Assembly: GCA_902799855.1 (NCBI GenBank)
Contig: CADCCA010000004.1
Location: 1 to 44,314, forward strand
Reading direction: 5' to 3'
DNA: 44,314 nt
Origin: an uncultured Erysipelotrichaceae bacterium
Lineage (GTDB): Bacteria; Bacillota_I; Bacilli_A; RFN20; CAG-826
Part shown: piece by piece, positions 18,130-26,446 of the stretch
Position numbering within the stretch: position 1 is the stretch's first letter
Layout: each line of letters opens with the position of its first letter
Position numbers and translations under genes: made by a program
The notes under the pieces: model-generated
What the model was told of the DNA's origin: nothing
The model's input: the letters and a program-made list of their open reading frames with translations, nothing else
Database searches by the model: none

Positions 18130-18163
18130 GACCCTTCTATGCTAGAAAGAGGGGTCTTTTTTT
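18130..18163 (+). terminator. Terminator of the esterase gene
   Basis: GACCC (18130-18134) pairs with GGGTC (18152-18156), with TTCT/AGAA inside and a small bulge, followed by seven T. Confidence 0.75.
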
Positions 18164-18164
18164 A

Positions 18165-18192
18165 TTGATTAAAAATAAAATGCTTATATAAT
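18165..18192 (+). promoter_or_regulatory. Promoter of the queuosine-precursor transporter operon
   Basis: TTGATT (18165-18170), 16 bases, TATAAT (18187-18192). The expected start point is near 18199, giving a leader of about 68 bases. Confidence 0.65.
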
Positions 18193-18198
18193 AACTAC

Positions 18199-18266
18199 GA
18201 GCATAAGCTCAGCGAAGTTCGGCCTCTAAATCCTTCGCTCAATAAAATAAAACCAAGGAGAACAAC
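18199..18266 (+). promoter_or_regulatory. Structured leader, possible preQ1-type element
   Basis: The predicted RNA starts with GAGC-ATAA-GCTC (18199-18210). Then a perfect 7-base stem follows, AGCGAAG (18211-18217) with CTTCGCT (18233-18239), with a 15-base loop, an A-rich tail and AAGGAG. GAGC can also pair with GCTC at 18237-18240, so two folds compete. Stem, A-rich tail and trailing Shine-Dalgarno resemble preQ1 riboswitch architecture, but I do not find the conserved class I loop, so identity is unproven. Confidence 0.35.
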
Positions 18267-19034
18267 ATGGAAAATATTAAACCAGCTCGTCGTAGCTTTT
18301 CTAAATGGCTACGTGATGAATATGAGCTTACGAAAATTTTGTTGCGATCCATTCCTGCTAGTGTGGTCGCTCTTTTTGTTATTTCGGTCATTGCGATGAA
18401 TATTCTTGCTAATAAGACTCTCGTCCAAACCGAATACCTTGCTATCGATGGGGGTATCCTCATCTCATGGCTTTCATTCTTATCAATGGATATCGTGGCA
18501 AAACACTTCGGACCAAAAGCATCTAATAGAATGTCCGTTTTTGCGATGCTAGTCAACTTACTAGTGTGCCTCATCTTTTTCATTGCTAGTATCATCCCAA
18601 GTAACGCTGATGATTATTCCAAATTTAATGAGATAATTGGGGGCACGTGGTTCATCCTTTTAAGTAGTACCATTGCCTTTATGTCTTCTGCTTTAATTAA
18701 TAATGGCTTAAATTATGCAGTTGGTAAGTTATTTAAAAAGAACCCAGATGGTAAATTAGCCTTCTTTACAAGAAGTTACGTTTCGACATTCATCGCTCAA
18801 TTCGCTGATAACTTAATCTTTGCAATGCTCACATTTATGGTGTTCGCTCCAATCTTCTGGGATGGTTTCCACTGGACATTTATTCAATGTGTGACTTGCT
18901 CAGTTTTAGGTGCCTTATTAGAATTAGTAATGGAAGTAGTGTTCTCACCAATTGGTTATCTAGTTGTCAAAAACTGGAAAAAGAATAATGTTGGTGAACA
19001 ATACTTCGAATATTTAAGAGGAGTGGAAGCATGA
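18267..19034 (+). CDS. VUT/YhhQ-family queuosine precursor transporter
   Basis: Membrane protein of 255 residues with about six membrane segments. VVALFVISVIAMNILANKTL, then the GGILISWLSFLSMDIVAKHFG block and the later RSYVSTFIAQFADNLIFAML match the Vut_1 family (YhhQ), which takes up queuine-pathway precursors such as preQ0/preQ1 for tRNA modification. The N-terminus carries a 30-residue cytoplasmic extension. AAGGAG is 8 bases before the start. The stop overlaps the next start (ATGA), so the SDR gene is co-translated. Confidence 0.8.
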   Translation: MENIKPARRSFSKWLRDEYELTKILLRSIPASVVALFVISVIAMNILANKTLVQTEYLAIDGGILISWLSFLSMDIVAKHFGPKASNRMSVFAMLVNLLVCLIFFIASIIPSNADDYSKFNEIIGGTWFILLSSTIAFMSSALINNGLNYAVGKLFKKNPDGKLAFFTRSYVSTFIAQFADNLIFAMLTFMVFAPIFWDGFHWTFIQCVTCSVLGALLELVMEVVFSPIGYLVVKNWKKNNVGEQYFEYLRGVEA

Positions 19035-19690
19035 AAGTCTTAATTACAGGTTCTTCTAAAGGCATTGGTCAAGCCATTGCTAAAAGATTTCTAAAAGAAG
19101 GACATGAAGTCATTGGTCTAGATCTTTTACCTGCCTCAATTAATCATAAAAACTATACTCATTACACTTGTGATGTCAGCAAAAAGAAAAATCTTCCTTC
19201 TTTAGAAGGAATTGAAATCATCATCAATAACGCTGGTAAACAAAACGACCATGATATTGAAAATAATCTAGTGGGCGCTATGAATGTCACAGAAAAATAT
19301 GCTTTCCAAGAAAACATTAAGTCAGTCTTATTCAATGCTTCTGCTTCCGCTCATAGTGGTTTTGAATTCCCTGAATATGTCGCTAGTAAAGCGGGCTTAA
19401 TTGGCTATATGAAAAATGTGGCTTCTAGATTAGCGCCATTAGGTGCTACCGCCAATTCCATCTCTTTAGGTGGTGTATTAACCGATTCCAATGCTCCAGT
19501 GATGGAAAATGAAAAATACTGGAATCAAATTATGGAAGCAACGCCATTAAAGAAATGGGCGACATTAGAAGAAGTGTGCGATTGGATATATTTCTTAACC
19601 GTTATTAATAAGTCAGCTTCTGGACAAGATATATTAATTGATAACGGCGAATATAATTTAAACTCAACCTTTGTTTGGCCTAAGCGGTAA
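19031..19690 (+). CDS. Short-chain dehydrogenase/reductase
   Basis: NAD(P)-dependent cytoplasmic oxidoreductase, 219 residues (short for the family, which is usually about 250). Cofactor loop GSSKGIG (residues 7-13), NNAG, and catalytic YVASK with an upstream Ser in FNASASAHSG. It overlaps the transporter gene by 4 bases. FabG-type proteins look similar, but the short length and the partner gene argue for a specialised substrate. A link to queuosine precursor metabolism would be guilt by association only. Confidence 0.85.
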   Translation: MKVLITGSSKGIGQAIAKRFLKEGHEVIGLDLLPASINHKNYTHYTCDVSKKKNLPSLEGIEIIINNAGKQNDHDIENNLVGAMNVTEKYAFQENIKSVLFNASASAHSGFEFPEYVASKAGLIGYMKNVASRLAPLGATANSISLGGVLTDSNAPVMENEKYWNQIMEATPLKKWATLEEVCDWIYFLTVINKSASGQDILIDNGEYNLNSTFVWPKR

Positions 19691-19700
19691 CTGTTTGGTA

Positions 19701-19706
19701 TATAAT
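19701..19706 (+). promoter_or_regulatory. -10 box of tRNA-Arg(CCG)
   Basis: TATAAT eight bases before the tRNA. A convincing -35 is not visible; TTGTTT or TTGGCC at the end of the SDR gene are off-spacing candidates. Confidence 0.5.
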
Positions 19707-19713
19707 AGTTACT

Positions 19714-19791
19714 GCGCTTGTAGCTCAGTCTGGAAAGAGTACAACCCTCCGAAGGTTGTGGTCACGCGTTCGAATCGCGTCAAGCGCACCA
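19714..19791 (+). tRNA. tRNA-Arg (CCG)
   Basis: Acceptor GCGCTTG/CAAGCGC, encoded CCA, T-loop TTCGAAT. The anticodon stem CAACC/GGTTG with loop CTCCGAA gives CCG, reading the CGG codon that is rare in AT-rich genomes. Confidence 0.93.
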
Positions 19792-19805
19792 AAATGAACA
19801 GAATT

Positions 19806-19834
19806 CCCTATTGAAAAATAGGGTTTTTATTTTT
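19806..19834 (+). terminator. Terminator of tRNA-Arg(CCG)
   Basis: CCCTATT (19806-19812) and AATAGGG (19817-19823) with a 4-base loop, then TTTTTATTTTT. Confidence 0.85.
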
Positions 19835-19954
19835 CAAAAGATTATCTACGATAATCTACTATTTGAGACAAACCCAGTAGAATCCCTTATTAAATGAATA
19901 GATTTATTTAATATTTCTTCCTCTTTATATTGTTGCTAGTTTGGAGGATTTATT

Positions 19955-20836
19955 ATGGCTATTAAGATTTATGCTGATGCAGGTAGTAACTTATTTAAGG
20001 GCATTATGGAAAAGCGTAACGCGGAAATCAAAATTGTGAATATGTCCTTAACAATCGATGAAAAGATTTATAACTGCTACGAAGATGAGATTGATGTTGA
20101 TAAGTTTTCTCATAGTTTCTATGAAAAGATGAGAGAAGGAAGAAAAATCAACACCAGTCAAATCACACCATATACATATATAGAAGCTTTCAAAGATGAT
20201 ATTGCTCAGGGAAATCAAATCATATGCTTTGTGATGGCCAAAGGCATCTCAGGTACATATAACTCAGCTTGCCAAGCCAGAGATCAAATTAATAAAGAAC
20301 AAGGTAAAGAAATGGTCTATGTCATTGATTCCGCTACCGCGGGATTTGGTGAAGGTCTTCAAGCCATCCATGCAGCCGAATTAGTGAAGAAAGGCTTAGA
20401 CTTTAAAACCATTTGCTATGAATGCGAAAAGTTCAAATTCCAAGTGAGAAGCGAATTCACAGTAGGGGATATCAAATATTTAATTAAGAAGGGACGTGTA
20501 TCGGCTTTACTCGCTAAATTCATCAATTTCTTAAGAATCAAATTCATTTTAAAAGGTTCTAATAAATCGAAGATTGAAGTTGCGGGAAAAGTAAGTGGTA
20601 GAAAGATGGCTATCAAGCGTTTAGCGGAAACTTGTATTAAAAAAATTAGGAATCCTGAAAAGCAAACAGTTTATATTTCTCATTGCGATGCCTATGATGA
20701 TGCTTTATCACTTAAAAACTATTTGGTGGATCACGGTGTTAAAAACGTAGAAATATATTTCTATGATTTAATAACCGGTGCACATATCGGTCCAGACTCA
20801 TTAGCCCTTTTCTATGTCGGAGAAAACCGCGATTAG
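19955..20836 (+). CDS. DegV-family fatty-acid-binding protein (FakB-like)
   Basis: A 293-residue cytoplasmic protein. The start IKIYADAGSNL, the TSQITPYTYIEAF block, the FVMAKGISGTYNSA fatty-acid carboxylate loop and DSATAGFGEG all fit DegV/FakB, which presents fatty acids to the FakA kinase for phospholipid synthesis. The C-terminal domain is also typical (HIGPDSLALFYVG). The usual DSTSD near the N-terminus is here DAGSN. TTTGGAGGA is a strong ribosome site. Single gene between two tRNA genes. Confidence 0.9.
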   Translation: MAIKIYADAGSNLFKGIMEKRNAEIKIVNMSLTIDEKIYNCYEDEIDVDKFSHSFYEKMREGRKINTSQITPYTYIEAFKDDIAQGNQIICFVMAKGISGTYNSACQARDQINKEQGKEMVYVIDSATAGFGEGLQAIHAAELVKKGLDFKTICYECEKFKFQVRSEFTVGDIKYLIKKGRVSALLAKFINFLRIKFILKGSNKSKIEVAGKVSGRKMAIKRLAETCIKKIRNPEKQTVYISHCDAYDDALSLKNYLVDHGVKNVEIYFYDLITGAHIGPDSLALFYVGENRD

Positions 20837-20875
20837 AAGAAACAATATTTCTTTATTTTATAAAGTCTACTAGTA

Positions 20876-20881
20876 TATAAT
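20876..20881 (+). promoter_or_regulatory. -10 box of tRNA-Leu
   Basis: TATAAT nine bases before tRNA-Leu. The -35 region is only TTATTT-like. Confidence 0.5.
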
Positions 20882-20890
20882 AATCACGCT

Positions 20891-20977
20891 GCCCGAGTGG
20901 TGAAACTGGTAGACGCACTGGACTCAAAATCCAGCGGTAGCGATACCGTGCCGGTTCGATTCCGGCCTCGGGCACCA
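20891..20977 (+). tRNA. tRNA-Leu (CAA)
   Basis: Class II tRNA with a long variable arm, acceptor GCCCGAG/CTCGGGC and encoded CCA. The anticodon stem CTGGA/TCCAG with loop CTCAAAA gives CAA, reading UUG. Confidence 0.94.
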
Positions 20978-20988
20978 TTTAAGCGCAC

Positions 20989-21018
20989 AATCCCTGATAC
21001 AAATTGGGGATTTTTGTT
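20989..21018 (+). terminator. Terminator of tRNA-Leu
   Basis: AATCCC pairs with GGGATT around a 12-base loop, followed by TTTTT. Confidence 0.75.
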
Positions 21019-21061
21019 TTCTCCAAAAACCTTTTTTATTAATAAAAATAGTAATAGTTAT

Positions 21062-21108
21062 ATTTCGCAAATCTAAAAATTGATGAAAAATGCGAAATGT
21101 AATATAAT
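21062..21108 (+). promoter_or_regulatory. Promoter with TTTCGCA/TGCGAAA operator arms
   Basis: TTGATG (21080-21085), 17 bases, TATAAT (21103-21108). An 8-base perfect inverted repeat brackets it: ATTTCGCA (21062-21069) upstream of the -35 and TGCGAAAT (21091-21098) inside the spacer, 29 bases apart. Confidence 0.6.
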
Positions 21109-21126
21109 GTAGTCGAGGATAAAAAT

Positions 21127-22323
21127 ATGAAGCTTATCAAAAGACCTTTTTATTTAGAAAACCTAATTAATGTCAAGGATATCCCAGATATCAAAATCAT
21201 CACTGGTGTGAGAAGAAGTGGTAAATCAAAACTACTCGATGCCTTTTATGATTATTTGATTAATGACAAAGATAATAAAAACGTAATTCGTATTAAACTA
21301 AATCTCAAAAAATTTGAATCATTATTAAAACCTGATAATTTATATGATTATGTTGATAAAGCTTATGTTGATGGTATTCCTAATTATTTGATTATAGATG
21401 AAATACAGGAATGTGTAGGTTTTGAAAGAATGATTAATAGTTTATACGAGGAAGAAAGGTTTGATATCTACCTCTCTGGATCAAATGCTTTTATGTTATC
21501 CAGTGACTTAGCGACATTGTTTGGAGGTCGATATTTTGATTTAGAAATGTACCCTTTCTCTTTTAGAGAGTTCAACATCTATTTCAACAACAAAAAGCCA
21601 ATAGATTCTTTTGATGATTATGTTGTTAAAGGCGGTATGTCTGGATCATATCTTTATAAGAATCAAAGTGATGCATATCAATACATTGATGGTATATATA
21701 AAAAGACTATCTCTAAAGATATAGTAAAGAGATTTAAAGTTGAGAATGAGCAACTTTTATTAATGGTTACAGATTATCTTATGGATAACGTTGGTAATAA
21801 AACATCTATTAGAAACATTGCTAACTCTCTAACATCTAATTCTTATAAAACAAATGACAAAACAGTTGGTTCATATGTCGATTACCTTTGCAAATCCTTC
21901 TTGTTTTACCCATTTACTCGTTATGACATTAAAGGCAATAAGTATTTAGAGTCTGATAAGAAATATTATCTAGCAGATTTATCTTTTAGATTTGCAAATT
22001 TAGGCACTAAGAATATGGATTATGGAAGATTATATGAAAATCTTGTCGCTATTGAGTTATTAAGAAGAGGATACGAAGTCTATGTAGGCGTTCTCTATGA
22101 GAAAGAAATTGATTTTGTTGCAATCAAAGATGGATATAAATACTACATTCAAGTAAGCGATGACATTTCCAGAGAAGAAACGTTTCAAAGAGAAGTTAAA
22201 CCTTTATTATCAATCAAAGATGCATATCCAAAGATGCTAATTGCAAGAACAAAGCACTCTGAAAGCCAGTATGAGGGTATAAGAATAGTGGATATTGGTG
22301 AATGGCTGGATAATTCAAAATAA
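21127..22323 (+). CDS. AAA ATPase with DUF4143-type C-terminus
   Basis: A 398-residue ATP-binding protein of the AAA_14/DUF4143 group. Walker A is TGVRRSGKSKLL (about residues 26-37) and Walker B is YLIIDEIQE. The sensor-like YLSGSNAFMLSSDLATLFGGRY and the MYPFSFREF block are classic. The C-terminal half has a nuclease-like core (YENLVAIELLRRGYEVYVG ... EIDFVAIKDG). The cellular role of this widespread family is unclear; toxin- or mobile-element-associated roles have been suggested. Start context GTCGAGGATAAAAATATG. Confidence 0.85.
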   Translation: MKLIKRPFYLENLINVKDIPDIKIITGVRRSGKSKLLDAFYDYLINDKDNKNVIRIKLNLKKFESLLKPDNLYDYVDKAYVDGIPNYLIIDEIQECVGFERMINSLYEEERFDIYLSGSNAFMLSSDLATLFGGRYFDLEMYPFSFREFNIYFNNKKPIDSFDDYVVKGGMSGSYLYKNQSDAYQYIDGIYKKTISKDIVKRFKVENEQLLLMVTDYLMDNVGNKTSIRNIANSLTSNSYKTNDKTVGSYVDYLCKSFLFYPFTRYDIKGNKYLESDKKYYLADLSFRFANLGTKNMDYGRLYENLVAIELLRRGYEVYVGVLYEKEIDFVAIKDGYKYYIQVSDDISREETFQREVKPLLSIKDAYPKMLIARTKHSESQYEGIRIVDIGEWLDNSK

Positions 22324-22354
22324 CGGACAAATAATACGGAATAAGAGTTTTGAA

Positions 22355-22648
22355 ATGGCCAGTTCAAAAGATTACTTGCTATATGTTCTCGAATTATTAA
22401 GAGAAGTTAATAACGTCACTTATAAAAAGATGATGGGTGAATTTATGCTTTATAGTAATGGCATTCTTTTTGGTGGAGTTTATGATAATAGATTTCTCAT
22501 TAAGAAAACTAAATCATTAGAAGGTAGTGGTCTAAAAGAACAAATCCCATATCCATCCGCTAAAGCAATGTTATTAATCGATATAGAAGATCCCGATGAA
22601 ATAAAAGAGTTAGTTTCACTAGTGATAAACGATTTAAAACAAAAGTGA
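22355..22648 (+). CDS. TfoX N-terminal-domain protein
   Basis: A 97-residue cytoplasmic protein. YKKMMGEFMLYSNGILFGGVYDNRFLIKKTK matches the N-terminal domain of TfoX/Sxy (competence regulators) at residues about 21-51; the C-terminal TfoX domain is absent, as in many stand-alone family members of unknown role. The start is set at the ATG of 22355 (MASSKDYLLYVLELL), where the family begins, instead of the in-frame extension from 22295 that overlaps the ATPase gene. One of only two genes here ending in TGA, directly followed by TAA. Confidence 0.8.
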   Translation: MASSKDYLLYVLELLREVNNVTYKKMMGEFMLYSNGILFGGVYDNRFLIKKTKSLEGSGLKEQIPYPSAKAMLLIDIEDPDEIKELVSLVINDLKQK

Positions 22649-22707
22649 TAATATTTGTTTTTTACAAAACATGCTATACTTAATCTTAGATTAGAGGTTT
22701 ATAAACT

Positions 22708-23409
22708 ATGAAAAAAATTACAGAAGTAATTAAGCCATTGCTTTCAATTATCTTTGGCGCACTTTTATTATTGCTCTACTTGGGCTACTTAAGAGATGGC
22801 ATGCCAGCCTTCCCTCTTACAATCGCCATTTTCGGTGTTATCTTTGCAGCGTACTACATTACAATAGGCATCTTGAACATTGTTGTGGGTAATAAACTTA
22901 ACGCAACATTGAGATTAGTTTTTGATATTTTAAATGTCTCGTTATATGCCTTATTATTCTTCCTAATGAGACTCTCTGTCATCGTTGAAATGGCTGATAT
23001 GATGAGCCCAACTGCTTGGATTATCTGTATCTTAAGTATGGTTGCCGCTATCGGTCTCATTGTTTTATTCATCGTTAGCAAATTCGCTAAAGCCCCTGTT
23101 GTTAACCGCTTAACATTCATGTTTGCCGGCATCTTCGCATTAGCGTTACTCCTTGATGTTGTCTTTGATGTCAGTGGTGCTCCAGAAGCAATTGGTAACA
23201 TTATCGTGGTCGTTTTAGCCTTATATGGTATGTTCGTTTCCATTATGTTTACCGCCATTGGTAAACCAGAGTTACAAAACGAAAAACCAGCAGAAGAACA
23301 ACCACAAGAAGAACAACCTGCTGAAGAAGCTCAAGAACAACAAAACCAAGTTGATGATAAGTCATACGAAGAATTCTTAGCCTATCAGCAAGAAGATAAA
23401 AAAGAATAA
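22708..23409 (+). CDS. Multi-pass membrane protein of unknown function
   Basis: A 233-residue protein with about six hydrophobic segments (for example IIFGALLLLLYLGYL, IAIFGVIFAAYYITIGILNI, IICILSMVAAIGLIVLFIV). The cytoplasmic-type tail is rich in Gln/Glu/Pro (EEQPQEEQPAEEAQEQQ). I recognise no family. The ribosome site TTAGAGG lies 11 bases upstream, TATACT around 22674 may be the -10, and a terminator follows. Confidence 0.75.
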   Translation: MKKITEVIKPLLSIIFGALLLLLYLGYLRDGMPAFPLTIAIFGVIFAAYYITIGILNIVVGNKLNATLRLVFDILNVSLYALLFFLMRLSVIVEMADMMSPTAWIICILSMVAAIGLIVLFIVSKFAKAPVVNRLTFMFAGIFALALLLDVVFDVSGAPEAIGNIIVVVLALYGMFVSIMFTAIGKPELQNEKPAEEQPQEEQPAEEAQEQQNQVDDKSYEEFLAYQQEDKKE

Positions 23410-23416
23410 AATCTTA

Positions 23417-23439
23417 AGGGCCTAACAAAGGCTCTTTTC
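23417..23439 (+). terminator. Terminator of the membrane-protein gene
   Basis: AGGGCCT pairs with AGGCTCT (one G-T) around a 5-base loop, then TTTTC. Confidence 0.65.
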
Positions 23440-23535
23440 TTTTACTTTATTTCAATAAAACTAATAGATATAATTATTATTGTCATGTTGATATGGATGA
23501 TCGAATTCCATTTCAATAAGACACTACATTTGAAT

Positions 23536-23622
23536 AGTTTTAGCGGGAGTAGTGAAGTTAGTATCTCGTCAACACGGTGAAAACCCGGGACTAACCAGTT
23601 TATGAACAAGACGCCTAGAACT
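23536..23622 (+). promoter_or_regulatory. yybP-ykoY manganese riboswitch
   Basis: The closing stem AGTTTTAGCG (23536-23545) pairs with CGCCTAGAACT (23612-23622). Inside are the conserved landmarks GGGAGTAG after P1, TCGTCAACACGG, and GAACAAGAC before the 3' arm, in the right order. The family senses Mn2+ and usually controls Mn or cation exporters. No terminator hairpin is visible before the gene. The P1 3' arm ends four bases before the GGAGGA ribosome site, so translational control is likely. Confidence 0.85.
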
Positions 23623-23639
23623 TTTTGGAGGATACGTAT

Positions 23640-26369
23640 ATGTACGAAACAAAAAGTGCTAAAGAAGTCTTGCAAGAACTCGATAGTAATGTTGAACAAG
23701 GCTTAACTAGCGAAGAAGCTGGTAATAGGATTCTTAAATATGGTCCTAACAAATTACCAGAAAAGAAAAAGACCCCGCTTTTTTTAGTGTTCTTGAGTCA
23801 GTTTAATGACCCAATGATTTACATCCTTTTAGCGGCCGCTTTGTTAAGCGTTGCTATTTCGATTTACAATTCAATCCACAACAGTGAACCATTTGATTTC
23901 GCTGATCCAATCATCATCTTAGGTGTCTGCGTGTTAAATGCGATTATTGGTACAGTCCAAGAAAACAAAGCGGAGAAATCACTTGAAGCCTTAAAGAAGA
24001 TGTCTTCACCAACATGTGTGGTGAGACGTGATGGCAAGCTCGTAGAACTAAAAGCAGAAGAACTCGTTCCTGGTGATATCGTTATCTTAGAAGAAGGAAG
24101 AACTGTTCCTGCTGATTTAAGATTAATCACTTCTATTAACTTAAAAACCGATGAATCATCTTTAACCGGTGAATCTTTACCTATTGAAAAAGACGCTAAC
24201 ATCGTCTTTAGCGATGAAGTCAGCGTTGGTGATAGAGTCAATATGGCCTATATGAGTACACCAGTCGTGTACGGTCGTGGTGAAGGTATTGTTGTTTTAA
24301 CAGGTAGTGATACTCAAACTGGTAAAATCGCTAAGATGTTAAGCGAAGGCGAAGATGATACCACACCATTACAAAAACAACTCGCTAAGTTATCTAAATT
24401 CTTAGGTTTCTTAACCATTGGTATTGTTATCTTATTATTCGGTATTCAAATAATCGATTTAGCCAAGACCAATGGTGGTCCAACTGGTTGGCTTGATGGC
24501 ATCATTGAAAACTTCATGTTCGCTATCTCGCTCGCGGTCGCTGCTGTTCCTGAAGGTTTACCAGCAGTCGTTACAATCGTTTTAGCCTTAGGCGTCCAAA
24601 AGATGGTCAAAGCCAATACCATTGTCCGTAAATTACCATCTGTAGAAACATTAGGCGCTGTCAGTGTCGTTTGTTCTGATAAGACCGGTACATTAACGCA
24701 AAACAAGATGACAGTGGTGAAAGCCTACTTAAACGAACAACTAGTGGGTGGAGAAGATATCTTCAAAGAAGACTATAAATTCTTATCAATGGGCTTATCA
24801 CTTTGTTCTAACGCTTCAGTTGATGAAGGATTATATGGCGATCCAACTGAAATTGCTTTAGTGGAATACGCTAATAAATTAGATCAACATAAAGCAGACT
24901 TAGAAAAGATTGCCCCTCGTATTGATGAATATCCATTTGACTCAGTGAGAAAAATGATGTCCACGCAACACGCCTATAACGGTAAGAAAATCATCTTCAC
25001 AAAAGGTGCGATCGATTCCATCTTAAAAGTCGCGGATAGAATCTTAATTAACGGTCAAGAAAGAAAGATGACCGCTAAAGATAAAGAAAACATTATGAAA
25101 GCCTCAGACGAAATGGCGGTTTCCGCCCTTCGTGTTTTAGGCTTAGCCTATACATATTCCGATGAATTAAAAGAAGAAAACTTAGTGTTCGTTGGTTTAG
25201 TGGGCATGATTGATCCACCAAGACCAGAATGTAAGAATGCTGTTTCTATCTTTAAAAAGGCTGGTATTACCACAGTCATGATCACTGGTGACCATAAGAC
25301 TACCGCCTTAGCGATTGCGAAAGAACTCGGTATCGCTGATGAAAATGGTGAGGCTCTTTCTGGTGAAGAAATCGATGCCTTAACTCCAGAACAATTAAGA
25401 GAAAAAGTGAAGACCGTGCATGTGTTTGCTCGTGTTTCTCCAGAAAATAAAGTGCAAATTGTAACCGCTATTAAAGCCAATGGTAATATTGCCGCTATGA
25501 CGGGAGATGGCGTTAACGATGCCCCAAGTTTAAAAGCGGCAGATATTGGTATTGCGATGGGTATTACTGGTACCGATGTTGCTAAAGGCGCAGCGGATAT
25601 GGTCTTAACCGATGATAACTTCGCTTCCATTGAAAAAGCGGTGGAAGAAGGTCGTGGTATTTATACCAATATTAAGAAAACAGTTCTCTTCTTGCTATCC
25701 ACTAATATCGCGGAAGTTTTAGCGATGTTCGCGGTAGTGATCATGTCTTTATTCTTAAGTAATAACTTCCCAACTCCATTACTCGCTATCCATATCTTAT
25801 GGGTCAACTTAATTACTGACTCTCTTCCAGCGGTCGCTTTAGGCGCGGATGAAAAAGAAAGCGGTATCATGGATGATAAACCACGTAATCCAAAAGAATC
25901 ATTATTCTCTAGAGGTGGCTATTTCATCACCTTTGGTTATGGTTTATTAATTACCATCACAACCGTCTTTGCGTTCTTAATGATTCCAATCTTTGAAGGT
26001 GGTGCCACATCATTAGAAGGCATTGCTCAAGTCTTCAAAGATAGACCAGAAATCTTAGCCCAATCTCAAACAGCAGCCTTCTGTGTCTTATCATTATCTG
26101 AACTCTTCCATATGCTCGGTATGACTTCGATTAGAAAGTCATTTGTCCATAATTTCTGGAGTAAGAACTGGTTACTATGGTTATCATTTGTCTTAGGCAT
26201 TTTATTACAAGTTGCCGTGGTCAATATCCCAGGATTAAACAGTTTCTTCTCTTGCTCTCCACTTGATTTTGCTCACTGGGGTATCGTTATTGCCTTAGCA
26301 GTTGCTCCATTAGTGGTCCACGAAATTGTCGTTCTAGTTCTTTTTATAAAAAGAAAAATGCAAAAATAA
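23640..26369 (+). CDS. P-type cation ATPase (type II, Ca2+/Mn2+ exporter)
   Basis: A 909-residue membrane pump. Cation-ATPase N-domain at 1-70; TGES-type actuator motif LTGES; PEGLP in M4 (AVAAVPEGLPAVVT), typical of type II Ca2+ pumps; phosphorylation site SDKTGTLT (Asp347); hinge GDGVNDAPSLKAADIGIAMG; about ten membrane segments. The manganese riboswitch upstream argues that it exports Mn2+ (and/or Ca2+), like YoaB of Lactococcus. The start at 23640 follows GGAGGA by 8 bases; a TTG at 23625 is rejected because it lies on the ribosome site. Confidence 0.92.
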   Translation: MYETKSAKEVLQELDSNVEQGLTSEEAGNRILKYGPNKLPEKKKTPLFLVFLSQFNDPMIYILLAAALLSVAISIYNSIHNSEPFDFADPIIILGVCVLNAIIGTVQENKAEKSLEALKKMSSPTCVVRRDGKLVELKAEELVPGDIVILEEGRTVPADLRLITSINLKTDESSLTGESLPIEKDANIVFSDEVSVGDRVNMAYMSTPVVYGRGEGIVVLTGSDTQTGKIAKMLSEGEDDTTPLQKQLAKLSKFLGFLTIGIVILLFGIQIIDLAKTNGGPTGWLDGIIENFMFAISLAVAAVPEGLPAVVTIVLALGVQKMVKANTIVRKLPSVETLGAVSVVCSDKTGTLTQNKMTVVKAYLNEQLVGGEDIFKEDYKFLSMGLSLCSNASVDEGLYGDPTEIALVEYANKLDQHKADLEKIAPRIDEYPFDSVRKMMSTQHAYNGKKIIFTKGAIDSILKVADRILINGQERKMTAKDKENIMKASDEMAVSALRVLGLAYTYSDELKEENLVFVGLVGMIDPPRPECKNAVSIFKKAGITTVMITGDHKTTALAIAKELGIADENGEALSGEEIDALTPEQLREKVKTVHVFARVSPENKVQIVTAIKANGNIAAMTGDGVNDAPSLKAADIGIAMGITGTDVAKGAADMVLTDDNFASIEKAVEEGRGIYTNIKKTVLFLLSTNIAEVLAMFAVVIMSLFLSNNFPTPLLAIHILWVNLITDSLPAVALGADEKESGIMDDKPRNPKESLFSRGGYFITFGYGLLITITTVFAFLMIPIFEGGATSLEGIAQVFKDRPEILAQSQTAAFCVLSLSELFHMLGMTSIRKSFVHNFWSKNWLLWLSFVLGILLQVAVVNIPGLNSFFSCSPLDFAHWGIVIALAVAPLVVHEIVVLVLFIKRKMQK

Positions 26370-26434
26370 GATTGAAACTCACTTAGTAGAGAAAAAAATA
26401 TTATCAGTAGAGTGCGAATAATGTATATATTTTA

Positions 26435-26440
26435 TATATT
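26435..26440 (+). promoter_or_regulatory. -10 box giving a leaderless start
   Basis: TATATT ends seven bases before the ATG at 26447, so the predicted transcript would begin at or next to the start codon. There is no Shine-Dalgarno and the -35 is poor. Confidence 0.4.
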
Positions 26441-26446
26441 GTTAGC

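Noticed and set aside
18199..18266. Firm assignment as a class I preQ1 riboswitch
   Set aside because: Stem and A-rich tail fit, but the conserved loop bases are not found; kept only as a candidate.
22295..22354. N-terminal extension of the TfoX-N protein
   Set aside because: It overlaps the ATPase gene in another frame, and the family begins at the ATG of 22355.
23442..23699. 85-codon leftward frame over the riboswitch
   Set aside because: It is a shadow of the structured RNA and the P-type ATPase start, with no ribosome site or family resemblance.
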